From: Lentzea alba | Lineage (GTDB): Bacteria; Actinomycetota; Actinomycetes; Mycobacteriales; Pseudonocardiaceae | DNA: 64,000 nucleotides | Assembly (NCBI RefSeq): GCF_011067745.1 | Contig: NZ_JAAMPJ010000010.1 | Coordinates: 310,001-374,000, forward strand | Direction: 5' to 3' | In this document: positions 58,336 to 64,000 of the stretch, one piece after another | Layout of the letters: every line of letters begins with the position of its first letter | How positions within the stretch are numbered: position 1 is the stretch's first letter | The notes under the pieces: model-generated | Told to the model about the DNA's origin: nothing | Database searches by the model: none | What the model saw: the letters and a program-made list of their open reading frames with translations, nothing else | Position numbers and translations under genes: made by a program

Positions 58336-59886
58336 TCAGACACGTCGCAACAGCACCAGCGCGATGTCGTCCTGCTTGTCCGCGCCGAAGTCCGCGAGCA
58401 GCCGATCGGCGAGCTCGTCCATGTCACCGGTGGGCGACACGGCGGCCCTGAGCAGCTCCATGCCCTCGTCCAGGTCGGTGCCGGGACGTTCGACGAGCCC
58501 GTCGGTGGTGAGCAGCACCGTGGTCCCCTTCGGCAGCGGCACCTCGACCTCGTCCGGTCGCGCCAGACCCAGTCCCAGCAACGGACCTTTGACGGGCAGG
58601 TACCGCGCGCCCCGGTCGTCCGCGACGAGCGGCGGCACGTGGCCCGCGTTGGCGACGAGCATCGTGCCGGACCGCAGGTCGACGCTGAGCAGGCACACGG
58701 TGGTGAGCCCGCCCACCGGGTGGAAGCGGGCGAGCACGGTGTCGAGCCGGCGCAGGATCGTGGTCGGGGAGTGTCCTTCGACCGCGTAGGCGCGCAACGT
58801 GTGCCGCACCTCGCCCATGACGGTGGCCGCCTCGATCGAGTGCCCGCACACGTCGCCGATGGTGATCAGCATGCGGCCGTCGAGCTCGACGACGTCGTAG
58901 AAGTCGCCGCCGATCTCCGCGTTGCGCGACGCGGGCAGGTAGCGGGCCGTCATCGGCAGCTCGGGGTGTTGCGGCAGCGTCCTGGGCAGCAGGCTGCGCT
59001 GCAGCGTCAGAGCGAGGGAGTGCTCCTCCGCGAACGCGCGCAGGCCTTCCGCGGCCAGCGCGGTCGCCTGGGCCAGCTGCCGCAGCAGGTTGCGGTCGTC
59101 GTCGGTGCGCACGGTGTCGGCGGCCACGAGGATGCCGGTCGGCGGCCGCGGCGGCTGCGTGCGGGCGAGCGCCGCCACTGTGGGCGCCGAGTCCCCTCGC
59201 CGCGGTCCGTCGACGAGCTTGGCGCCCACGCCCTGGTGTGCGGCGGACAGCCAGGTCCCGAGTTCCTCCGGCTCGGTGCGCGGCGTCGGCGAACCCCGCC
59301 GGCCGCCGGCCGAGGCAGCCCGGACCGCACCGGACGGCGTGACGAGCACGGCGGTCGTCTCGGCGTCGAGGACGTCGGCGGCGCCGGCCGCCGCTGCCTG
59401 CACGAGCGCGTCGAACGTGGCGGCCGCGTTGATGGTGAGAGTGGCGGTCGTCAGGCGTTGGAGCCGGTCGGCCAGGTGTTCGGCGAGCGCGCGGGCGCGG
59501 TGGTAGCGCAACGCCGCCTCGACGTTGGCGATCAGCTCACCGGGATCGAGCGGTTCGACCAGGTAGGCGTCCGCGCCGCGGCGCAGCCCGCTGATCTTGT
59601 CCTCGGTCTCGATGTGCATGGCGGAGATGAGCACGACCGGGATCGAGCTGGTGCGGGGATCCGCCTTGATCCGTTCCGTGACGTCGAACCCGCTCATGTC
59701 CGGCAGATGCACGTCGAGCAGGACCAGGTCGACCCGATGCGCCGCCAGCGCGCTGAGCGCCTCGGCCGCGGTGGCCGCCTCGATGACGGTGTGGCCGCTG
59801 CGGCGCAGCCAGCTGGCCGCGATGAACCTGCTGGCTTCGAGATCGTCCACGACCAGAACGTGGGCGGCGGTGGTGTCGGGCGTCAT
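58336..59886 (-). CDS. Response regulator fused to GAF and PP2C phosphatase
   Basis: A 516-residue protein. Residues 1-120 are a receiver with phosphoacceptor D58 (LLDVHLPDMSG) and acidic pair in VVDD; the conserved Lys position reads Glu (LVEPLDP, E111), which may change the phospho-switch. A coiled/GAF region follows (150-290), then a SpoIIE-type PP2C domain (310-516, IGGDFYDVVELDGRMLITIG, GDVCGHSIEAATVM, KQDDIALVLLR). ATG 59886 overlaps the hybrid kinase stop (ATGA). It should receive phosphate from that kinase and dephosphorylate STAS proteins, the output of the locus. Confidence 0.93.
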   Translation of the reverse strand: MTPDTTAAHVLVVDDLEASRFIAASWLRRSGHTVIEAATAAEALSALAAHRVDLVLLDVHLPDMSGFDVTERIKADPRTSSIPVVLISAMHIETEDKISGLRRGADAYLVEPLDPGELIANVEAALRYHRARALAEHLADRLQRLTTATLTINAAATFDALVQAAAAGAADVLDAETTAVLVTPSGAVRAASAGGRRGSPTPRTEPEELGTWLSAAHQGVGAKLVDGPRRGDSAPTVAALARTQPPRPPTGILVAADTVRTDDDRNLLRQLAQATALAAEGLRAFAEEHSLALTLQRSLLPRTLPQHPELPMTARYLPASRNAEIGGDFYDVVELDGRMLITIGDVCGHSIEAATVMGEVRHTLRAYAVEGHSPTTILRRLDTVLARFHPVGGLTTVCLLSVDLRSGTMLVANAGHVPPLVADDRGARYLPVKGPLLGLGLARPDEVEVPLPKGTTVLLTTDGLVERPGTDLDEGMELLRAAVSPTGDMDELADRLLADFGADKQDDIALVLLRRV

Positions 59887-61622
59887 CGGATGTCCGTCCT
59901 TCGTACGGCGAACTGAGCATCTCGGACGGCGCGGCGCACGGTCTCGGAGGAGATCAGCGAGTGGTGCAGCAGAGCGGCGCCGAGGCCGTGGACGCCGCGG
60001 GCGAGACTGCCCGGGTCGTTGTCGCACACGACGACCACGGGGACGTCCCTCAGGACGGGGTCGAGGCGCAGCACCGACAACACCGCGCTGCCGCTCATCA
60101 GCGGTGTGCTCGCGTTGAGCAGGATCAGGTCGGGCCGCCGCGACTTGGCCAGCGTCAGCGCGGTCCGGCCGTCGTCGGCTTCGAGGACCTCCTTCGCCAG
60201 GTCGCGCACCGCGTCGTGCAGCCGGTTCCTGGCGCCCGCGTCGCCGTCGGCGATCAGCACGCAGTCGACCGGCGCCGGCTGGACGGACTCGTCCTTCGCC
60301 GCGGGCAGCGTCACCACGACCTGCGTGCCGACGCCGGGAGTGCTGTCCAGCGTCAGCGTGCCGCCGAGGATCTCCGCGAGCTTGCGCGCGTACGGCAGAC
60401 CCAGCCCCGTGCCTCCCGCCCGGACCTGCAACGGGCCTGGTACCTGGTAGAACTCCTCGAAGACCAAGCTCTGCTCGTCGGCGGGGATGCCGACGCCGGT
60501 GTCGGCGACCACGAGCTGGATCTCGTCCGCGCCCGGCCCGTGGCGCGCGGAGCAGCGGATCTCGCCGCGTTCGGTGAACTTCACCGCGTTGGAGACCACG
60601 TTGCGCAGCACCCGGACCAGCATCGTCTCGTCGGTGACCAGCAACGGCAGGTCCGGCACCGGGTCGACGACCAGCCGCACGTCACCGGAGCGCAGCAGCG
60701 GCTGGGTGGAGGCCCGCAGCCCGGCCAGCACGTGTTCCAGCGACACCGGCGCCGGCTTCGGCCGCAGACCGCCGGACTCCGCCTTCGCCGTGTCCAGGAG
60801 CTCGTTGACCAGCGACAGCAACGTCATCGCGGACTCGTTGATCAGATCGACGTGATGGCGCTGGTCGTCGGTCATCGGATCACCGCCCGGCGCGGCGAGC
60901 AGCCGGGCCAGGCCCACGACCGAGTTGATCGGCGACCGCAGCTCGTGGCTGATGTTGGACCAGAACCTGATCCGCGCCGCGGCCGCCTCGCGCAGCTCGG
61001 CCGACTTGGCGTCGAGCTCGGCGTAGAGCGCGACCACGCCCTGGTTGGTCTGCTCCAACTCCTCGGACAGCTCCTGGTAGAGAGCGACGACACCGCGGTT
61101 GGTGTCCTCCAGCTCGCTGTTGAGCCGCTCCAGCTCCTTGCTCTTCTGCTCCAGGTTCTCCAGTGTTTCCAGCAGTTCCTGGTTCTGCACGCGCAGCTCG
61201 TCCAACGCGCTGCTGCCGTCCAGGTCGGCCCGCAGCGCGTGGCACTGTCGGGCGATGCGCGGGACGTCGGCGGGCTCGAAGTGCGCGTTCTTCACCAACG
61301 TGGCGCCGGTCGCGGTGACGAGCACGTCGTCCATCAACCGGCGCGCGGTGGTCCAGCCCGTGCCGGAGTCGGCCGACGCGGGGCCGTGCCAGTGCAGCTC
61401 GACCAGGAGCGCGGGCTGCGGTGCCGTCCGCAGCCGGAACACCGCCGTCGTCGTCACGTCCTGGCGCACCAGCTCCCGGCCGACGTCGCTGAGCGCGGTC
61501 GCCGTCCGGATCTGGTTCTGGCCGTCGAGCCCGGCGGCGGCCGCCACCTGACGCCCGCGCTGGCGCAGCAGGAACACGTCGGGCTCGGCCTTGATCACGA
61601 GCCGCAGCAGCTCGTCGTTCAT
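59883..61622 (-). CDS. Hybrid histidine kinase with degenerate receiver
   Basis: A 579-residue kinase. N-terminal 140 residues unrecognised (KAEPDVFLLRQRGRQVAAAA); a coiled coil with a near-repeat (LEDTNRGVVALYQELSEE, LEQTNQGVVALYAELDAK); DHp with H226 in NISHELRSPIN; ATPase with NVVSNAVKFTERG, DTGVGIP, GGTGLGL; and a C-terminal receiver in which the phosphoacceptor Asp is Asn (LILLNAST, N503) and the Lys is not conserved. The receiver is thus probably not phosphorylated. It is coupled at both ends by ATGA overlaps to the RsbT/RsbX-like fusion and the receiver-PP2C gene. It is the natural phosphodonor for that protein. Confidence 0.92.
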   Translation of the reverse strand: MNDELLRLVIKAEPDVFLLRQRGRQVAAAAGLDGQNQIRTATALSDVGRELVRQDVTTTAVFRLRTAPQPALLVELHWHGPASADSGTGWTTARRLMDDVLVTATGATLVKNAHFEPADVPRIARQCHALRADLDGSSALDELRVQNQELLETLENLEQKSKELERLNSELEDTNRGVVALYQELSEELEQTNQGVVALYAELDAKSAELREAAAARIRFWSNISHELRSPINSVVGLARLLAAPGGDPMTDDQRHHVDLINESAMTLLSLVNELLDTAKAESGGLRPKPAPVSLEHVLAGLRASTQPLLRSGDVRLVVDPVPDLPLLVTDETMLVRVLRNVVSNAVKFTERGEIRCSARHGPGADEIQLVVADTGVGIPADEQSLVFEEFYQVPGPLQVRAGGTGLGLPYARKLAEILGGTLTLDSTPGVGTQVVVTLPAAKDESVQPAPVDCVLIADGDAGARNRLHDAVRDLAKEVLEADDGRTALTLAKSRRPDLILLNASTPLMSGSAVLSVLRLDPVLRDVPVVVVCDNDPGSLARGVHGLGAALLHHSLISSETVRRAVRDAQFAVRRTDIR

Positions 61623-62647
61623 CCCGGCTTGCCCACCAGCACGCAGGCGTCGTCGTTGCGGACACCCGCTTCCCGCAACAGCGTGGCCGCGATCAGCAGG
61701 GGAGTGTCGGCGGCCAGGTCGCTGCCGTGGTCGGCACCCCACCGCTCGGTGAGGCCGTCGGAGTGCAGCACGACCACCGCCCCGTCCGGCACCGCGTAGT
61801 CGAACGACCGGATCGTGCGCGCGTGATGCCCGGCGACGCCCGGCACCGAGATCATCCCGTGCTTGCGGCCGTCGGCGAGCACGGCGGCGGCGATGTTGCC
61901 CAGCCCGCAGAACCGCGCGGTCCGGCGCACGAGGTCGATCTCGGCCACCGCCACCGCGCCGCCCCTGGTGCCGCGCAGGGCGCCGTGAATCCGCCGGACC
62001 ACCTCTTCCGGCGAACCGGTCGGCTGGTCGCGGAACACGCGGACCGCGGTGCCGGAAGCGGCGGCCGCCAGCGGGCCGTGACCGGACCCGTCGCACACCA
62101 TCAGCACCAGCCGGTCCGGCGTCCGGCACACCGCGTAGGCGTCACCGCACATCTCCAGCCCGCCGAACGGCCTGGTGACCCCGGCCGCGATCTCGTCGTC
62201 CCACTCCGGTTCGCGGTGCGCCGAAGGGAGAAAACGCGCCGTGAGGACCGTTCCCGAGCCGACGCGTGAGGTGATCGCGCAGGTGCTCGCCAGCCGGGCG
62301 ACCGCGCCGAGCCCGACGCCCAGCGTCCCGGTGGTGGACTGCCCGTCCTGCTGGGCGAGGCCGAGGTCGGCGATGCCGGGACCGCGGTCCACCGCGACTA
62401 TCTCGACCGCCGCCTCGCGCGTTCCGCGCACCGACCGGAGCAGCACCACGCCTCGCTCGGCGTGCTTGACCAGGTTGGTCCCGACCTCGGTGACGGCCAG
62501 CCCGATCTCGGCCGTGCGGGTGGCGGCGAAGCCGAGTCGTTCCGCGAGCGACGTCGCCGCCCGGCGCGCCCGGCCGACCTCGGCGGGCTCCTCCACGGTC
62601 AGCCAGGCCACGTCCTGCACCAGTGGCAGGCAGCTCACACCGCTCAC
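61619..62647 (-). CDS. RsbT-like ATPase fused to RsbX-like PP2C phosphatase
   Basis: A 342-residue two-domain protein. Residues 1-130 are a GHKL ATPase of the RsbT/RsbW group (GLAVTEVGTNLVKHAERGVV, DRGPGIADL, GTLGVGLGAVARL). Residues 150-342 are an RsbX-like phosphatase (FGGLEMCGDAYAVCRTPDRL, MVCDGSGHGPLAAAA, VLHSDGLTERWG). In stressosomes RsbX resets RsbR and RsbS by dephosphorylation; the fused ATPase is an addition. GTG 62647 overlaps the rsbT stop (GTGA); GTG 62656 is an alternative. Confidence 0.88.
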   Translation of the reverse strand: MSGVSCLPLVQDVAWLTVEEPAEVGRARRAATSLAERLGFAATRTAEIGLAVTEVGTNLVKHAERGVVLLRSVRGTREAAVEIVAVDRGPGIADLGLAQQDGQSTTGTLGVGLGAVARLASTCAITSRVGSGTVLTARFLPSAHREPEWDDEIAAGVTRPFGGLEMCGDAYAVCRTPDRLVLMVCDGSGHGPLAAAASGTAVRVFRDQPTGSPEEVVRRIHGALRGTRGGAVAVAEIDLVRRTARFCGLGNIAAAVLADGRKHGMISVPGVAGHHARTIRSFDYAVPDGAVVVLHSDGLTERWGADHGSDLAADTPLLIAATLLREAGVRNDDACVLVGKPG

Positions 62648-63057
62648 CGCTTCCACTTGACCACCGTCACGACCGTGCCCCGTCCGACTTCCGTGTCGAG
62701 ATCGAACTTGTCCACCAGCCGGCGCGCCCCGGACAGGCCCAGGCCGAGTCCCTGCCCGCTGCTCCAGCCGTCGGCCAGAGCCAGGTCGAGGTCCGCGATG
62801 CCGGGCCCGTCGTCGTGGAACGAGGCGCGCACACCCGGTCGCGGTCCGTCGTGCACCTCCTCGACGAGAGCGAACCCGCCACCGCCGTAGACCAGGGTGT
62901 TGCGGGCGAGCTCGCTGGCCGCCGTCACCAGTTTCGTCTGGTCGACCAGGGAAAGCTTCATCCGCTGCGCGTAGGCGCGCACCAGTTGCCGCACTCGCAC
63001 GACGTCGTCGTCACCGGTGATCGGTACGCGCTCAGGCCCCTGCGTCGGGGACGGCAT
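62644..63057 (-). CDS. rsbT: RsbT-type serine/threonine kinase (stressosome)
   Basis: A 137-residue GHKL kinase: ASELARNTLVYGGGGFALVE (N-box), DDGPGIADLDLALADG (G1) and GLGLGLSGARRLVDKFDL (G2) are typical of RsbT. It phosphorylates RsbR and RsbS and leaves the stressosome to activate a phosphatase. ATG 63057 overlaps the rsbS stop (TGATG); GTG 63060 is possible. The next gene carries a second, related ATPase domain. Confidence 0.92.
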   Translation of the reverse strand: MPSPTQGPERVPITGDDDVVRVRQLVRAYAQRMKLSLVDQTKLVTAASELARNTLVYGGGGFALVEEVHDGPRPGVRASFHDDGPGIADLDLALADGWSSGQGLGLGLSGARRLVDKFDLDTEVGRGTVVTVVKWKR

Positions 63058-63431
63058 CACGCGTCCCGCCCGCGCCGGGCGGTGAGCTGGCCCAGGATCT
63101 TCATCCCGCGCTCCAGGTCGAGCGCGGTGCGCACGCCGTCCAGCGTCAGGCCGAGCTCGACCAGCGTGATGGCGACCGCGGGACGCATGCCCACCACCAC
63201 GGTGTCCGCGTCGAACAGGCGCGAGATGGACGCGATCGTGGCGAACATCCGTCCGATGAACGAGTCGACGATCTCCACGGCGGAGATGTCGATGACCACC
63301 CCGTGCGCACCGGTGGAGCTGATCTTCTCCGCCAGGTCCTCCTGCAGCGCGAGCACGCTCTGGTCCTGCAGGTCGATCTGGATGGAGACCAGCAGGACGT
63401 CACCGATCTTGAGAATCGGCACCCGCTCCAT
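63057..63431 (-). CDS. rsbS: RsbS-type STAS protein (stressosome scaffold)
   Basis: A 124-residue single STAS domain. The phosphorylatable Ser is in EIVDSFIGRMF (S57), the RsbS signature. Together with RsbR it builds the stressosome core and traps RsbT. The start overlaps the RsbR-like stop by one base (TGATG), and the stop overlaps rsbT. Confidence 0.93.
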   Translation of the reverse strand: MERVPILKIGDVLLVSIQIDLQDQSVLALQEDLAEKISSTGAHGVVIDISAVEIVDSFIGRMFATIASISRLFDADTVVVGMRPAVAITLVELGLTLDGVRTALDLERGMKILGQLTARRGRDA

Positions 63432-64000
63432 CAGACGTCCTCGCCGGCCGGCCGGCGCACGACGTGAACGCCCTCGCGGCGCAGCGCATGCCGCAGGGCG
63501 TCGGCGAGCGACGCCTTGGTGACGATGTCCCCGAACTCGATGCCCAGTGCCACGATCGTCTGGGCGATCTGCGGCCGGATGCCGGACACGATGCACTCGG
63601 CGCCCATCAGCCGCGCGGCGACCACGGTCTTGAGCAGGTGCTGTGCCACCTGGGTGTCGACCGCGAGCACACCGGTGATGTCGATGATCGCGTGCTCGGA
63701 CCCGGTCTCCACCAACGCTTCGAGCAGCTTCTCCATCACGATCTGGGTCCGCTCGGAGTCCAGCGTGCCGACCAGCGGCACCGCCAGCACGCCCTCCCAC
63801 AGCTTGACCACCGGCGTGGTCAGTTCGAGCAACTGCTCGGCCTGCTCCCGGATGATCTCCTCGCGGGCGCGGGCGTAGGACTCGAACGTCCACAACCCCA
63901 AGGCGTCCAGCAACCCGGAGAACGTCATGAGCTGCCGGAACAGCTGGGGGTCTTCGTCGTTCTCGGCCAGGTCGAACACGGTGCGCTTGAGGGAGAACAC
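63431..64000 (-). CDS. rsbR: RsbR-type STAS co-antagonist, 5' end outside window
   Basis: The frame is open to the window edge; 189 residues are visible. The first part is helical (QLFRQLMTFSGLLDALGLWT, EEIIREQAEQLLEL), the end of an N-terminal sensor domain (globin-like in RsbR), followed by a STAS domain (VVKLWEGVLAVPLVGTLDSE, AIIDITGVLAVDTQVAQHLL, GIRPQIAQTIVALGIEFGDI). T of DITGV and T of AVDTQV are candidate phosphorylation sites. It is the first visible gene of the coupled operon; the promoter must lie outside the window. Confidence 0.85.
   Translation of the reverse strand: MFSLKRTVFDLAENDEDPQLFRQLMTFSGLLDALGLWTFESYARAREEIIREQAEQLLELTTPVVKLWEGVLAVPLVGTLDSERTQIVMEKLLEALVETGSEHAIIDITGVLAVDTQVAQHLLKTVVAARLMGAECIVSGIRPQIAQTIVALGIEFGDIVTKASLADALRHALRREGVHVVRRPAGEDV

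Noticed and set aside
55615..59916. A 1433-codon open frame on the plus strand
   Set aside because: It lies antisense to two clear signalling genes with intact PAS, GAF, PP2C, ATPase, STAS and receiver motifs; long antisense frames are normal in high-GC DNA and the product shows no family motif.
1..64000. tRNA, rRNA, riboswitches and insertion sequences
   Set aside because: I looked for tRNA-like cloverleaf ends, terminal inverted repeats and transposase DDE-type motifs on both strands and saw none that hold up by eye.

Overview
The window is high-GC, gene-dense DNA with many GTG starts, stop/start overlaps of the ATGA, GTGA and TGATG kind, and many TetR, MarR, MerR, LuxR and PaaX regulators. 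This points to a filamentous actinomycete. The SigK/RskA pair next to an MPT83-like fasciclin lipoprotein, the ArfA/ArfC-like pair and the alkane hydroxylase-rubredoxin fusion are typical of the Pseudonocardiales/Mycobacteriales side; a Lentzea/Saccharothrix-like genome is my inference and is not proven. I see no tRNA, rRNA, CRISPR array, integrase or transposase.

Layout. 1-6.8 kb: an immune- or signalling-like island. A GHKL ATPase gene (cut by the window edge) is coupled to a receiver-plus-kinase-like protein. Convergent to them is a two-gene operon of a small TIR protein and a TIR/GHKL/NB-ARC STAND protein. 6.8-10.3 kb: a secreted polyester hydrolase (cutinase/PETase family) diverges from a shortened LuxR-type ATPase regulator. 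10.3-16.1 kb: thioesterase, zinc alcohol dehydrogenase and an operon of SDR, saccharopine-dehydrogenase-like protein and acyl-CoA ligase, with a TetR regulator and a triple dyad operator. 16-25.7 kb: HD protein plus glycosyltransferase; ArfA/ArfC-like membrane proteins; sigK-rskA and a fasciclin lipoprotein; peptide deformylase with a ferredoxin-like protein; HxlR/DoxX; a P-loop kinase; GNAT and an Spd-like membrane protein.

25.7-39 kb: a MerR regulator with an operator inside its promoter drives a VIT/VWA protein. Next is a GH94-like gene that carries, in frame, a 75-bp palindrome with perfect 29-bp arms. A hydrolase/MarR pair, an FAD oxidoreductase, AlkB-rubredoxin with its TetR, a second TetR divergent from a flavin/iron-sulfur reductase, and a membrane protein follow. 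39-45.2 kb: a six-gene catabolic operon (SDR, amidohydrolase, MaoC hydratase, MFS importer, acyl-CoA ligase, small protein) facing a PaaX-type regulator. 45.2-55.5 kb: a nuclease-fold membrane protein, a cation/proton antiporter, a glyoxalase-fold protein, a large LuxR regulator, a pair of long stem-loop repeats, a methyltransferase with a hydrolase-glycosyltransferase fusion, and a cupin.

55.6-64 kb: a stressosome locus. RsbR (partial), RsbS, RsbT, an RsbT-like/RsbX-like fusion, a hybrid histidine kinase with a degenerate receiver, and a receiver-PP2C phosphatase form one translationally coupled operon. A single-chain PAS-GAF-PAS-PP2C-ATPase-STAS protein follows. No sigma factor lies within the visible part of the locus.

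The items most worth a second look are the TIR pair in which the STAND partner's TIR lacks the catalytic glutamate, the in-frame palindromic insertion and its possible intergenic relatives, and the stressosome-to-two-component wiring.
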